A DNA stretch of 64,000 nucleotides from Bradyrhizobium sp. AUGA SZCCT0176 (GCF_018130145.1 NZ_JAFCMB010000006.1:124001-188000), one strand, 5' to 3'. Counted from the first letter of the stretch, positions 8,816 through 18,036 are shown. The notes: a model not told the origin generated them from the sequence alone. Numbers and translations: made by a program.

Positions 8816-8922
8816 AAGGGAATGCTGAGAAGGAATGCTGATGCAATGTCAAAGGTAACACCGAGCATCGCGCGGCGGCAGCAAGCCGCCGCCAAGTCAG
8901 GAGCAGGTTTGCTGGCCATTTG

Positions 8923-9972
8923 ATGACAGAAACGACACCGACGACGTCGCTGCCGCTTCCCGTTCGGGTCGGCCACCAGCGCCGATGGCAAGTGCTGCCG
9001 ATCATTGAAATCGTGGTGCTGGCGATCGCCGTGCTGCTGCCATTCGTCCTCAAGGACTACCTGACGATCTATGCCACGCGGGTTCTGATCCTGTGCCTGT
9101 TTGCGCTCTCGTTCGATCTGGTGTGGGGATATGCCGGCATCATGAGCTTCGGGCAGGCCGTGTTCTTCGGCACCGCCGGTTACGGCGTGGCGCTGATAGC
9201 GCGCGATCTCGGCGTGACGTCCATCCTGCTGGTGCTGCCGGCCGGCCTTTTGATTGGTTTTGCCTTTGCGCTGCTGCTCGGCGGGTTTCTGCTGCTCGGA
9301 CGTCATCCATCCAGCGTGATTTTTGTTTCGCTGGGCACGCTGACCGGCTCCTACGCGGCTGACCGCGTGGCGCGGGGCTGGTATTATCTCGGCGGCCAGA
9401 ACGGCATTCCCTCGATCCCGCCGATGAGCCTCGGCAGCTACGACATCACGGAGGGGCCGGTCTATTATTACATGACGCTCGGTATTCTCCTGGCGGTCTA
9501 TTTGCTGTGCCGTTTTCTGGTGCGATCGCAATTCGGTCTGGCGCTGGCAGGTCTACGCGAGAACGAGCAGCGGATCGCCTTCTTCGGCTATCAGGTGCAG
9601 CGCCTCAAGGCGATCATCTTTTCCTTTGCCGGCGCCGTCGCGGGCCTCGCGGGCAGTCTTTATGCGTTTCACGAAGGGTTCGTCTGGCCCAACATGCTGG
9701 GCGTGGTGATCTCGACGCAGGTGGTGCTTTACGTTTTGTTCGGCGGCTCCGGCACGCTGATCGGCGCGGTGATCGGCACGGTCGCGATCGAGGCGGTCAG
9801 TTTCTGGCTGTCGAACTCCTATCAGGACATCTGGCCGATCATCCTCGGCGTATTGCTGCTGCTGGTCATCCTGTTTCGGCCCGCAGGCCTGATCAGCCTG
9901 ATCCTGAGCGAGCGCGAGCGTGTCGGCAATTTCGGCCGGCTTCCGGAGGAGGGCGATCGTGGCTCTTCTTGA
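8923..9972 (+). CDS. ABC transporter permease, LivM/UrtC type
   Basis: This 349-residue permease has about ten hydrophobic segments and the LivM signature FDLVWGYAGIMSFGQAVFFG (about 66-85), followed by the cytoplasmic coupling loop GLALAGLRENEQRIAFFGY. It is preceded by a 107-bp gap after the binding-protein gene containing AGGAG about 18 bases before the ATG; a TTG three bases earlier is possible. The last 14 bp overlap the start of the ATPase gene, indicating coupled translation. Confidence 0.9.
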   Translation: MTETTPTTSLPLPVRVGHQRRWQVLPIIEIVVLAIAVLLPFVLKDYLTIYATRVLILCLFALSFDLVWGYAGIMSFGQAVFFGTAGYGVALIARDLGVTSILLVLPAGLLIGFAFALLLGGFLLLGRHPSSVIFVSLGTLTGSYAADRVARGWYYLGGQNGIPSIPPMSLGSYDITEGPVYYYMTLGILLAVYLLCRFLVRSQFGLALAGLRENEQRIAFFGYQVQRLKAIIFSFAGAVAGLAGSLYAFHEGFVWPNMLGVVISTQVVLYVLFGGSGTLIGAVIGTVAIEAVSFWLSNSYQDIWPIILGVLLLLVILFRPAGLISLILSERERVGNFGRLPEEGDRGSS

Positions 9973-10693
9973 AGCGCGCGGCCTGATCAAGATTTTTGGC
10001 AAGCTGACGGCGCTGAACGGCGCCGATCTCACCGTTGCCGAAAACGAATTCCACGGCCTGATCGGACCTAACGGTTCGGGCAAGAGCACGCTGATGAAAT
10101 GCGTCGCCGGCGCGGAAATCCCGACCTCGGGCACCGTGACGTTCGGCGGTCGCGATATCTCGCAAGCCTCGCCAGCGGAGCGGGCGCGCGCCGGCATGAG
10201 TCTGAAGTTCCAGATCACCAGCGTGCTGCCGGCGTTGACGCTGTACGACAACATCCTGCTGGCGCTGCAAGCGCAGTGCTCGCTGCCCAGCCTGGTGTTT
10301 TCGCGCAGCCGCGGCGTGCTGCACGATCGCGCCATGGCCATGCTTGAACAGTTCCGTCTGGTGGATCGCGCGGCGGAGCCGGCGTCCGCGCTGTCGCACG
10401 GCCAGCAGCAATGGCTTGAGATCGCGATGGCGCTGGCGCCCGAGCCAAAACTACTGCTGCTGGACGAACCGACCGGCGGCATGAGCCTCGAGGAGCGCCG
10501 GGTGACCGGTGAACTCCTGCAGCCGATCAAGAAAAAATGCTCCCTCGTCATCGTCGAGCACGACCTCGATTTTATCAGGGACATCTGCGACCGGCTGACC
10601 GTGCTCGATCAGGGCAGCGTGCTCGATTGCGGATCGGTTGCGCATATCCAGTCGAGCGCCCGGGTTCAGGAGGTCTATCTCCGCCGTGCCTGA
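9959..10693 (+). CDS. ABC transporter ATPase, LivG/UrtD type
   Basis: The product (244 aa) has Walker A GPNGSGKST, the signature LSHGQQQW and Walker B LLLLDEPTGGM, in the LivG-like order with the BCA_ABC C-terminal region shortened. The chosen start is a GTG overlapping the permease gene by 14 bp with GGAGGA nine bases before it; the ATG 39 bp upstream would give a non-homologous extension. The signature has His where most ABC proteins have Gly (LSHGQ), which is normal in the LivG branch. It energises amide or urea-type uptake at the inner membrane. Confidence 0.9.
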   Translation: MALLEARGLIKIFGKLTALNGADLTVAENEFHGLIGPNGSGKSTLMKCVAGAEIPTSGTVTFGGRDISQASPAERARAGMSLKFQITSVLPALTLYDNILLALQAQCSLPSLVFSRSRGVLHDRAMAMLEQFRLVDRAAEPASALSHGQQQWLEIAMALAPEPKLLLLDEPTGGMSLEERRVTGELLQPIKKKCSLVIVEHDLDFIRDICDRLTVLDQGSVLDCGSVAHIQSSARVQEVYLRRA

Positions 10694-11390
10694 TCAGGAC
10701 AGATATCTCGACATCCAGAGCGTCAACGCCGGCTATGGCCGCAGCCAGGTGCTGTTCGGCGTCAGCATGGCCGTGCCGTGGCGCGGCGGCGTCGCCATTC
10801 TCGGCCGCAACGGCGCCGGCAAGACCACGCTGATGAAGGCGATCGTCGGCGAATTGCCGCTGCTCGGCGGCGCCGTCAGTCTCGATGGCCGCAGTGTCGG
10901 CGCGTTGCCGACCGAGCAGCGCATTCGCCTCGGCGTCGGCTACGTCCCGCAGGAGCACTCGGTGTTCGGCAGGCTTTCGGTGCGCGACAATCTCGCCGTC
11001 GGCGCATTGACCAACCGTGACAGCCAGGCCGTCAACCGCGTGCTGGAGATATTCCCAAAACTCGGGCAGCGCATGGACCAGGTTGCCGGCACATTGTCCG
11101 GCGGCGAACGCAAGATGCTCGCGATCGGCCGCGCGCTGTTGTCGAACCCGCGGGTGCTTTTGCTTGACGAGCCGACCGAAGGCGTCTGGATCGGCGTGAT
11201 CGAGGAAATCACCGAGCGCCTGATCCTGCTCGCCAAAGATATCGCGATCGTGATCGTCGAGCAGCATCTCGACCTCGCGCTTCGCGTCGCGGACCGCGCC
11301 TTCGTGCTCGACCGCGGCAGGGTCGCGCTATCGGGATCGGCGCAGGAAGTCCGCGACGATCCGAGGCTGCTGCAGTATCTGGCGCCTTAG
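10686..11390 (+). CDS. ABC transporter ATPase, LivF/UrtE type
   Basis: The 234-residue ATPase has Walker A GRNGAGKTT, signature LSGGERKML and Walker B VLLLDEPTEGVW, which ends with the LivF-typical EG(V/L)xP-like region here written EGVWIGVI. Its GTG start overlaps the LivG-like stop by 8 bp, with AGGAGG 12 bases upstream. It is the last gene of the amide operon; a 134-bp repeat element follows at 11421. Together with the previous ATPase it forms the heterodimeric motor of the transporter. Confidence 0.9.
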   Translation: MPDQDRYLDIQSVNAGYGRSQVLFGVSMAVPWRGGVAILGRNGAGKTTLMKAIVGELPLLGGAVSLDGRSVGALPTEQRIRLGVGYVPQEHSVFGRLSVRDNLAVGALTNRDSQAVNRVLEIFPKLGQRMDQVAGTLSGGERKMLAIGRALLSNPRVLLLDEPTEGVWIGVIEEITERLILLAKDIAIVIVEQHLDLALRVADRAFVLDRGRVALSGSAQEVRDDPRLLQYLAP

Positions 11391-11420
11391 GGTGATGAGA
11401 TTCCGCGAGGGCGGTGCGCT

Positions 11421-11554
11421 CCCTCTCCCGCGCTTGCGGGGGAGGGCTGGGGTGGGGGTGCTGCCGCGAGTCAGAGTGTTCGTGTGGAGAGAGTTTCCCC
11501 CACCCGGATCGCATCTCACGATGCGATCCGACCTCCCCCGCAAGCGGGAGAGGT
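11421..11554. repeat. Intergenic inverted-repeat element, copy 1
   Basis: CCCTCTCCCGC..GCGGGGGAGGG at the left end faces CCTCCCCCGCAAGCGGGAGAGG at the right end, with an inner pair around GGATCGCAT/ATGCGATCC. The whole gap 11391-11600 can fold into one long hairpin and carries no ORF of note. A close relative lies at 14110-14254. Confidence 0.7.
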
Positions 11555-11600
11555 GAACCGGGCCTGCGGACGCGCCGGTCATCCCGGTATAGCACCAACC

Positions 11601-12398
11601 TCAAGACGCCTGAGCCTGCGCTTCCCGCCGCTCGAAGGTCATCGCCTGCAGCACTTCAGCGAATGCACCTTTGCGATCGCTGAGCGTTGCCATGGTGAGG
11701 CCCGCGCCATTGGCGCCGGCGCGGGTGCGCGAGCGGATCAGGATCCATTCGCCCTCCGGCGGGCGGAAGAAATACAGGCTGATCTCGGGATTGATAAAAG
11801 TCCATTCGCGCATGTCGACGATCTGGCCGACGCCTGAGGCAAAGTCCGCGGCCTGTACCGCCTGCAGCAGCGGCGTGTTGGTCTCACCCTCGACCATGGG
11901 CACGTCGAGCCGCATCCACGCCGCCGCGGGTCCGGGCTTTTCCAGCGCGCCTTCAATGAGCCGCACGGAGACGTTCTGGAAGTAGCGGCTCCATTTCTGC
12001 GCAAAGGAAGGCGGCGGGGTGCCGGATTCCGGCGGCGCATCGTCGCTCAATGTTTTCGAGAAAGGATCGGCCGGCGACTCGCTGCCCTGCGCCGTCAAGA
12101 GCGCCGTACAGCGGCCGATCTCGGTGTCGCCGTCCACCAGCCGCACCTGGATGGTCTTGGCCTTGCGGCCGTCGCGCAGCATCTCGGTCTCTAAGCCGAA
12201 GGCACGCAAGCCTGCGGGCCGCCACAGGTCGAAGGTGAGGCGGCGCACGGCAAATCCGCTATTCTCGGCCAGCCGCTCGACCTCGCGCGTCATCAGCGCG
12301 GTGGTCGCGCTGCCCTGCAGCATATCGGGCGACCACGGCCCGCCGGCGTGCTCGGTGGCGCGGTAGAGACGGCCTTCCGGCTTGAAAATGGCGGTCAT
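11601..12398 (-). CDS. Thioesterase-family (hotdog, TesB-like) protein
   Basis: The 265-residue protein resembles the 4HBT_3/TesB-like acyl-CoA thioesterase family: an N-terminal hotdog with GGPWSPDMLQGSATTALMTR (about 19-38) and a C-terminal one with FINPEISLYFFRPPEGEWIL (about 201-220). The ribosome binding site GCGGAG precedes the ATG. It is transcribed towards the end of the amide operon and is probably independent of it. The substrate is unknown; no acyl-CoA gene is adjacent. Confidence 0.8.
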   Translation of the reverse strand: MTAIFKPEGRLYRATEHAGGPWSPDMLQGSATTALMTREVERLAENSGFAVRRLTFDLWRPAGLRAFGLETEMLRDGRKAKTIQVRLVDGDTEIGRCTALLTAQGSESPADPFSKTLSDDAPPESGTPPPSFAQKWSRYFQNVSVRLIEGALEKPGPAAAWMRLDVPMVEGETNTPLLQAVQAADFASGVGQIVDMREWTFINPEISLYFFRPPEGEWILIRSRTRAGANGAGLTMATLSDRKGAFAEVLQAMTFERREAQAQAS

Positions 12399-12559
12399 AT
12401 CGGGCTCCGCGGTTGAATCGTTGCCCGATTTCTACGAAGACCCGTCCGCCGCCACAATAACCGCGGAGGTTATGTAATGGCGGCATGCGGCCCGGGCCCT
12501 TGCCCCGGGCCTCAATCGGCTTACTTTCCGGCCATCATTTGAAGCCCGAGGACGCGCCC

Positions 12560-13225
12560 ATGAACACCATAAAGCCGCTGAAGATCGACATCGTGTCCGA
12601 CGTGGTCTGCCCGTGGTGCTATATCGGCAAGCGCCGGATCGAGAACGCGCTGGCGCTGGTGCCTGACGTGCCGGTCGAGGTGCGCTGGCGGCCGTTCTTC
12701 CTCAATTCCTGGGTCCCACGCGAGGGCATCAGCCGCGACGAATATCTCACCGCCAAGTTCGGCTCGGTCGAAGCCTACAAGGGCATTGCCGGCCGCGTCG
12801 TCACGGCGGCGGGCGAAGAGGGCCTGACCTACCGGCCTGAGCTGGTAAAGCGCCAGCCCAACACCACCGATTGCCATCGCCTGATCCACTGGGCGGAAGC
12901 GCAAGGCAAATCCGGCGAGATGAAGCAGCGCCTGATGGAATTGTACTTTCGCGACGGCGGCGATCTCACCGATGTCGACGTGCTGGTGCAGGCCGCCGCC
13001 GATGTCGGCCTCGACGCCGACGACGTGCGCAAGCGCCTTGCCACCGATGAGGACGTCGCGCTGATCTCGGGCCAGGCGCAGGAAGCGTCCGAGAAGGGCA
13101 TCTCCGGCGTGCCGACCTTTGTGCTGGCGCAGAAATACGCGATATCAGGCGCCCAGCCCGCCGACCAACTCGCCCGCGCCATCCGCCAGGTGTCGGGAGA
13201 GATCAACGCGCAGGCGGCGGAATAG
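12560..13225 (+). CDS. DsbA-family oxidoreductase, FrnE-like
   Basis: This 221-residue protein has the thioredoxin fold with a helical insert. The active site is CPWC at about residues 17-20 (VVCPWCYIGKRRIENAL), the FrnE/2-hydroxychromene-carboxylate-isomerase-like pattern, and the cis-Pro loop is GISGVPTFVL near 180. It lacks a signal peptide, so it acts in the cytoplasm. An ATG with CGAGG before it was chosen over a start 75 bp upstream that lacks homology. It is probably a disulfide-exchange enzyme of unknown client. Confidence 0.88.
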   Translation: MNTIKPLKIDIVSDVVCPWCYIGKRRIENALALVPDVPVEVRWRPFFLNSWVPREGISRDEYLTAKFGSVEAYKGIAGRVVTAAGEEGLTYRPELVKRQPNTTDCHRLIHWAEAQGKSGEMKQRLMELYFRDGGDLTDVDVLVQAAADVGLDADDVRKRLATDEDVALISGQAQEASEKGISGVPTFVLAQKYAISGAQPADQLARAIRQVSGEINAQAAE

Positions 13226-13228
13226 CTC

Positions 13229-13285
13229 TGTGTCCCGGACGCGGTGCAGCGCTTCTTCAGCGGTGCACCGCAGAGCCAGGACACA
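13229..13285. repeat. Nested inverted repeats in intergenic gap
   Basis: TGTGTCC (13229-13235) pairs with GGACACA (13279-13285), and inside it GCGGTGCA (13241-13248) pairs with TGCACCGC (13264-13271). The following 100 bp (to about 13382) is rich in CCCGGAT/ATCCGGGG-type complementary pieces. The element fills the gap between the FrnE-like and NIPSNAP genes and may terminate the former; no T-run is present. Confidence 0.6.
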
Positions 13286-13462
13286 CGCACGATGGACCCC
13301 GGATCAGCAGCGCACCGTCGGAGTCGCGCGAAGCGCGATCCTGAACGCGCTGCGCCGCATCCGGGGAACGCAGGTAACGGCGATCCCCTCCATAGCGGTT
13401 GTCTCCGCACCTCTTTCATGCCCTGATATCCAGACAGAACCAAGAAACCACAGGAAAACGCC

Positions 13463-14101
13463 ATGATCTACGAACTGCGAACCTACACCGTAAAGCCCGG
13501 CACGCTGGGGGACATGGTGAAGGCGGCGAGCACCGTGTCGGCTGACATCCGCAAGAACGACTACGGCAAGCTCGAGGGCTACTGGATGACCGAGATCGGT
13601 CCGCTCAACCAGGTCCTGCATATGTGGAGCTACAACAGTTTCGAGGAGCGCGGACGCCTTCGCGCCGAACTGGCCAAGAACCCGCGCTGGACGGCCGAGT
13701 ACATTCCGCTGATCCGCCCGCTCCTGGTCCGTCAGGACGTCCGCCTGATGAACGCGGTGAAGCCGCCGGTGGCTCCGGCATCATCAGGCAATATCTACGA
13801 ACTGCGCAATTATCGCGGCAAGCCGGCCGGCGGCCTCAAGCAATGGCTCGATGCATTCACGGCGGTGCTGCCGGCGCGTGAAAAATATTCAAAGATCGTG
13901 GGTCTGTGGACGACCGAAGCGGGGCAGCCCAACGAGGCCTGCCACATCTGGGCCTATCCCGACCTCAACACCCGTGCTGAAGTACGCGCCAACACCATGA
14001 AGGATCCGGCCTGGCAGGAATTCCTCGGCAAGGGCCCGGGCTTCCTCGAGGAGATGCACTCGACCATCTTGCTGCCGGCGCCGCACTCGCCGTTGAAGTG
14101 A
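13463..14101 (+). CDS. NIPSNAP-family protein with two domains
   Basis: The 212-residue product is two NIPSNAP (dimeric alpha/beta barrel) modules: residues 1-100 begin MIYELRTYTVKPGTLGDMVK and residues 110-205 begin NIYELRNYRGKPAGGLKQWL. Each contains the GYWMTEIG/GLWTTEAG and H-x-W-x-Y strand motifs. The family is of uncertain function, possibly ligand binding or vesicle-related. No signal peptide is present. The gene appears monocistronic, followed by a repeat element. Confidence 0.9.
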   Translation: MIYELRTYTVKPGTLGDMVKAASTVSADIRKNDYGKLEGYWMTEIGPLNQVLHMWSYNSFEERGRLRAELAKNPRWTAEYIPLIRPLLVRQDVRLMNAVKPPVAPASSGNIYELRNYRGKPAGGLKQWLDAFTAVLPAREKYSKIVGLWTTEAGQPNEACHIWAYPDLNTRAEVRANTMKDPAWQEFLGKGPGFLEEMHSTILLPAPHSPLK

Positions 14102-14109
14102 GGGGCCTT

Positions 14110-14254
14110 CTCCCTCGCCCCGCTCTTGCGGGGAGAGGGTCGGGGTGAGGGGCCTCTCTCCGCTGATGCGGTGTCGCGATTGGCAGTGTGCCTCGCCCCT
14201 CACCCGGATCGCAAGGGCGATCCGACCTCTCCCCGTAAAGGACGGGGAGAGGTG
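14110..14254. repeat. Intergenic inverted-repeat element, copy 2
   Basis: This is a relative of the element at 11421: CTCCCTCGCCCCGCTCTTGC at the left faces CTCTCCCCGTAAAGGACGGG at the right, with CCTCACCCGGATCGC/GCGATCC in the middle. It lies between convergent genes (NIPSNAP on plus, cupin on minus) and probably serves both as terminator. Confidence 0.7.
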
Positions 14255-14267
14255 CAGAGGCAGGCTC

Positions 14268-15212
14268 CTACGTCCCCTTCAAATAATAATTCGCGCGCTT
14301 GCCGAGCGCGATGCGGCGCAGCACGCGGCGCATCGCCATCGAGGCGCGGAGCGGTTTGATCGCGGTCGTCACGGTGCGGTAGAAGGCGAGCTTGAGCGCG
14401 TCGCGCACCGGCTGCTTGCCGGGCGGCTGTTGCGGCATACCAATGCCGCGCAGCATCGAATTGAAGAAGTGCAAATCGTTGAGGCGGCGCACCTCGCGCG
14501 TCTTCCAGGTGATCGCCATCGAAATCGAGAACGAGTCCGCGGTCCGCACCCAATGCGGCCACTGATACGGCACGTAGCAGCCGTCGCCCGCGAACAGATG
14601 AAACTCCTTGCCGCGCGCGGCAAAGCTCTCGTCATATTTCAGATTGCGGTGCTTGGTCATCGAGCGCTCGATCTCGTCGTCGGAGACGATGCTGCGGTCG
14701 GTATTGTCCAGGATGGTGAAGAACTTTTCGCCGTGGATGTGCACGAAGAAATTGTCTTCGCTGTCGAGATGGAACGGCGTGGTCGAGTTCGGCGAGGACA
14801 CGAACAGAAAACCTTCGAGCTGTTCGAAGCCGGCGTCGCCTAAGCTGTTGAAGCCGCGGGCGCGCGCCACCGAGAGCAGGGTGTCTTCGAGCAGCTGGCG
14901 ATATTCCGGCGAATTCTCCACCCGCTTGAGCACCATCCAGGCGCCGGCGGTCTCGATGCTCTTCACCACTTCCACGGGATCGAGATCAACCGAGGGAATG
15001 GCGTCGGGATCCTGGCTGATCGCGACCTTGCCGGAATTGTATTCGATCAAATCGCGCGGCAGTTCGGCCGCGAGCTGCGCGATGCGCGGCAGCATCAAGA
15101 GCGGATGGCCGGCCAGCTTGTGGCGGATCGCGAACGGTTTTAGCGGAAAGTCGCGGCGCAGCGCGTCGTTATCGGCGGCGATGACCGGTGCTACGGCGGT
15201 CTGGGTATTCAT
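14268..15212 (-). CDS. Cupin-like JmjC-type oxygenase-fold protein
   Basis: The 314-residue protein has a cupin-like (Cupin_8/JmjC) barrel. TPFHLDSEDNFFVHIHGEKF (about 148-167) supplies an HxD iron-binding motif and PYQWPHWVRTADSFS (about 222-236) the distal His, so a non-haem Fe(II)/2-oxoglutarate oxygenase is plausible; a fold without catalysis is possible. Its ATG overlaps the stop of the upstream acetyltransferase-like gene (ATGA), so the two are made together and may modify the same substrate. The basic C-terminal helix is rich in Arg. Confidence 0.8.
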   Translation of the reverse strand: MNTQTAVAPVIAADNDALRRDFPLKPFAIRHKLAGHPLLMLPRIAQLAAELPRDLIEYNSGKVAISQDPDAIPSVDLDPVEVVKSIETAGAWMVLKRVENSPEYRQLLEDTLLSVARARGFNSLGDAGFEQLEGFLFVSSPNSTTPFHLDSEDNFFVHIHGEKFFTILDNTDRSIVSDDEIERSMTKHRNLKYDESFAARGKEFHLFAGDGCYVPYQWPHWVRTADSFSISMAITWKTREVRRLNDLHFFNSMLRGIGMPQQPPGKQPVRDALKLAFYRTVTTAIKPLRASMAMRRVLRRIALGKRANYYLKGT

Positions 15213-16414
15213 GAGGATTTCTCCTGGCGTTCCCTGATGAGGCGGATGGCGCGGCGCGCCGGCTCGCGGGCGAGCTTGCGCAGCGTCAAGGCGGCTTGCG
15301 CCAGCGTTGCGACCACGTCGCCCCGCCGCAGCGGAAACAGCACGTCGCCGATCGCAAGCCGTCCGCGCCAGATCGGATTGATCATGGGGTGGTCGGCGTT
15401 GGCGGTGGAATCGACGAGCGCAATTTTGGGATCGGCGCAGAGATGCCGGGTCAGGTCGAGCGTCAGCTGCACGCCCGGCGAAAATTTCGAAAAGCGTTCA
15501 TCGACGCCGAGCTTGAAATAGAACGCTCGATCCTGATGCCGCAGCACGATGGCTGATGCCACCGGCGTCTCGCCGGCGCGCAACGTTACGATCTCGCATT
15601 GGCCGGTGGCTGCGAGCGCCGAAGTGGCGCGGCGGACAAAGGCGGCATCGCCCGCGTGCTGCACCAGCGCCGTGCCGCGCTTGGCTTTCCAGCCGCTGGC
15701 TTCCAGGTTGAGGAAGGTCTCGATCGCCGCCGTAACCTCGGCGGGCGTGCGCGCAATGTCGAAATGCACCTCGCCATGGTCGCCAAGCCGGTTGCGCTGC
15801 CGGCGCAATTCCTTGAGTTTCTTCGGTCCCAGCCCGTCGCGCAGCAACTCATCGGGGTCGAGGGTGGCGTCGAGCGCGGCGCGGACATGCGACTGCAGCA
15901 CGCGCGGCGTCAGACCGTCGCGGGCCAGGACAGCGGTGAAAGCCTTCATCGCGGCGCCGTCCAGCGACATGTCGCGCAGCATCAGCGCGTGGGCGCCGGC
16001 CTTGCGGGCGCCGTCCAACAGGCGCCCGGCTGCTTGTTCGGCATGATCGCGGCTCAGCAGCGGCGTGGACAGCGAGCCATAGGGGTCGGCGCTGACCCAA
16101 ACGGGCAGGGGAATCTTGTAGGCCCGCCACATCGAAATAACCGGCATCAACCCGGTCAGCTCGCCGGCATCGCTCCAGGCACTCAATGCAGAAGCACCGA
16201 CGCGTCCGCGCGCGGAAGCGTTGACCGCCAGTTCCCATTCCGGGAGGTAATAGCCGTTGGGCTCGGCGACGCGCTCCGACAGCGCGCGCCATTGGGCGGC
16301 GGGCATTTCGGCAAGCGGCGTCAGCGCACCGGCAGGCGCCACCGGCGCGCGCGTGCGTGCGGCATCCCCTGGCGATGCACGACGGACTACCGATGTCTCT
16401 GCAATCTCGGCCAC
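15209..16414 (-). CDS. GNAT/FemAB-like acyltransferase (BcsL/CelD type)
   Basis: The 401-residue protein matches the Acetyltransf_6 (FemAB/CelD-like double GNAT) family: an N-terminal half with YYLPEWELAVN and a C-terminal half with WKAKRGTALVQHAGDAAFVR and YFKLGVDERFSKFSPGVQL, the acyl-CoA-binding-like region. Members are found in polysaccharide and lipid biosynthesis. It is translationally coupled to the cupin protein downstream. The start is a GTG with poor ribosome binding context, so the first 20-30 residues are uncertain. The substrate is unknown. Confidence 0.82.
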   Translation of the reverse strand: MAEIAETSVVRRASPGDAARTRAPVAPAGALTPLAEMPAAQWRALSERVAEPNGYYLPEWELAVNASARGRVGASALSAWSDAGELTGLMPVISMWRAYKIPLPVWVSADPYGSLSTPLLSRDHAEQAAGRLLDGARKAGAHALMLRDMSLDGAAMKAFTAVLARDGLTPRVLQSHVRAALDATLDPDELLRDGLGPKKLKELRRQRNRLGDHGEVHFDIARTPAEVTAAIETFLNLEASGWKAKRGTALVQHAGDAAFVRRATSALAATGQCEIVTLRAGETPVASAIVLRHQDRAFYFKLGVDERFSKFSPGVQLTLDLTRHLCADPKIALVDSTANADHPMINPIWRGRLAIGDVLFPLRRGDVVATLAQAALTLRKLAREPARRAIRLIRERQEKSS

Positions 16415-16669
16415 TTCCCCGTTTCCCCGGTCGCGATGTCGAGAGCGGCACCAATAGGGTGCCGCCTGCTTCCACCACGTTCTGGGGGCAACGCTAGCGT
16501 AGAGAAATGGAAAATGCCGGTGGGGCCGCGCTCGGATTTGAGCGGTTATGTTAACGGCTGATTCAGCATGCCGCCGCCGGGCAGATGCTGCGAGGATAAG
16601 CGTTCAACCACCTCCGGCCGGGCAAGCGGCTGTCTTGACGGCCCGGATCGCAGGAGTGGGGACGTAGCC

Positions 16670-16691
16670 CCCGCCGGCGTGAACCGGCGGG
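16670..16691. terminator. Hairpin after cold-shock gene
   Basis: CCCGCCGG and CCGGCGGG flank a 6-base loop just downstream of the minus-strand cold-shock gene. It lacks a T-run, so it may be an RNA-stabilising hairpin rather than a strict intrinsic terminator. Confidence 0.45.
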
Positions 16692-16702
16692 AAGTATCTT
16701 CG

Positions 16703-16906
16703 TTAGCCAACTCTCAGATTTTCCGCGGAGGTCTTGCCACGGTTTTCTTTTTCTTCGTAGCTGACCTTGGCGCCCTCATTCAGGGAACTCAGTCCGGCTT
16801 TTTCCACCGCCGAGATATGCACGAACACATCCTTGCCGCCGCTGTCGGGCTGGATAAACCCGAATCCCTTGGTTGCGTTGAACCACTTCACAGTACCTGT
16901 CGCCAC
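16703..16906 (-). CDS. Cold-shock domain protein (CspA family)
   Basis: From the GTG the product is 67 residues, the usual size of the family, starting (V/M)ATGTVKWFNATKGFGFIQP. RNP1 is KGFGFIQP and RNP2 is VFVHI, so it is a single-stranded RNA/DNA-binding OB-fold chaperone of the cytoplasm. GGGAG lies seven bases before this GTG; an upstream TTG would add 11 residues absent from relatives. The leader of 200 bp to the next gene may hold a thermosensitive structure, but I did not identify one. Confidence 0.92.
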   Translation of the reverse strand: MATGTVKWFNATKGFGFIQPDSGGKDVFVHISAVEKAGLSSLNEGAKVSYEEKENRGKTSAENLRVG

Positions 16907-17112
16907 GTCCGCACTCCCTGTTTTGATCGAGGCCGACAACCTAGGTCGGTCTGAGGGTGCTCCGCAAGGAAAACCCGCCGGGGCGGACCGCCAGGAGGCA
17001 ACGGACGGCCAAAACCAGCCGGTTGGACTAGGCTGCGCAGTCGTTGGCCACGCGGCCGTCTGTGCCTGATGTCACCGATAATCGTTCGGGTTCCATGTGA
17101 GGTTACCGGTCT

Positions 17113-18036
17113 TCATTCGCCCGCTTCGGCCAGCTGGTACCGGACCGGTGTGTGGTGCCAGCCCTCATCGTGCTTGCGCCAATAGATATCCTTCAGCCGC
17201 GTCGAGATCGGCCCGGGCCGGTCGTTGCCGAGGATGCGCCCGCCGATGCGCGACGCCGGCATGACGCCGCCGGCGGTGGTCGCGAGAAAGACCTCGTCCG
17301 CGTGGTCGAGCGCCGACCGCGGGATCGGCTCGACTGCCGCCTCGATGCCGAGTTCGGCGCACAGGTCCAGCACCGATTGCCGCGTGATTCCGCGCAGGCT
17401 GCCGCGGTCGGGCGTGCTCACCCGGCCGTCCCTGACGACAAAGACGTTGAAGCCCGGCCCCTCGGTGAGAAAACCCTGCGCGTCACACAGCACGGCGGTG
17501 TCGAAACCGGCATCGTGCGCCTCCATCAGGCCGGAGGTCAGGTCGTTCCACTGATAGTTCTTGACCGTGGGATCGACCGAGGCGTCGGGCACCCGCGGCG
17601 TCGAGGCGATGAATACGTGCGCGCCGCGCGCCTGCACGTCTTTCGGCACGACGTCGATCCAGGGCAGCGCATACGCGATCAAATGGTTTTCGCAATCCGC
17701 CGGCCGGCGCGATCCCATAACCCGCGGCCGTCCGCGCGAGGCCACCATCGCGACATAGGCGTCCGCCAGGCCGGTGAGCGCGACACAGCGATGCAGGATC
17801 GCCTCGATCGCGGCGCGGTCTTCCGGCGGATGGATTCTGCGCTTTTCCATCGAGCGCTCGAACCGGTCGAGGTGGTCTCGGAGCCGGAAGAAGCCACCCT
17901 TGAACACATGCACGACGTCATAGACGACATCGGAGCGCGTAAATCCCCAATCCGTCACCGGCAGCGTCGCCTCGGCGATCGGAACATAGCGTCCCCGGAC
18001 GTAACCGGCTCCATCGGGGTAGGGGGCAATGGTCAT
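17113..18036 (-). CDS. Class IV aminotransferase (BCAT/DAAT-like)
   Basis: The 307-residue enzyme has fold-type IV PLP motifs: an Arg near YVRGRYVPI, the catalytic Lys in DPTVKNYQWNDLTSG, and the C-terminal GFLTEGPGFNVFVVRDGRVST and GITRQSVLDLC cofactor-binding loops. Branched-chain, D-amino-acid or aminodeoxychorismate lyase activity cannot be told apart here. The start ATG has GGGAG seven bases before it; an ORF extension of 122 residues upstream is low-complexity and without homology. It is a stand-alone gene divergent from a small exported protein. Confidence 0.9.
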   Translation of the reverse strand: MTIAPYPDGAGYVRGRYVPIAEATLPVTDWGFTRSDVVYDVVHVFKGGFFRLRDHLDRFERSMEKRRIHPPEDRAAIEAILHRCVALTGLADAYVAMVASRGRPRVMGSRRPADCENHLIAYALPWIDVVPKDVQARGAHVFIASTPRVPDASVDPTVKNYQWNDLTSGLMEAHDAGFDTAVLCDAQGFLTEGPGFNVFVVRDGRVSTPDRGSLRGITRQSVLDLCAELGIEAAVEPIPRSALDHADEVFLATTAGGVMPASRIGGRILGNDRPGPISTRLKDIYWRKHDEGWHHTPVRYQLAEAGE

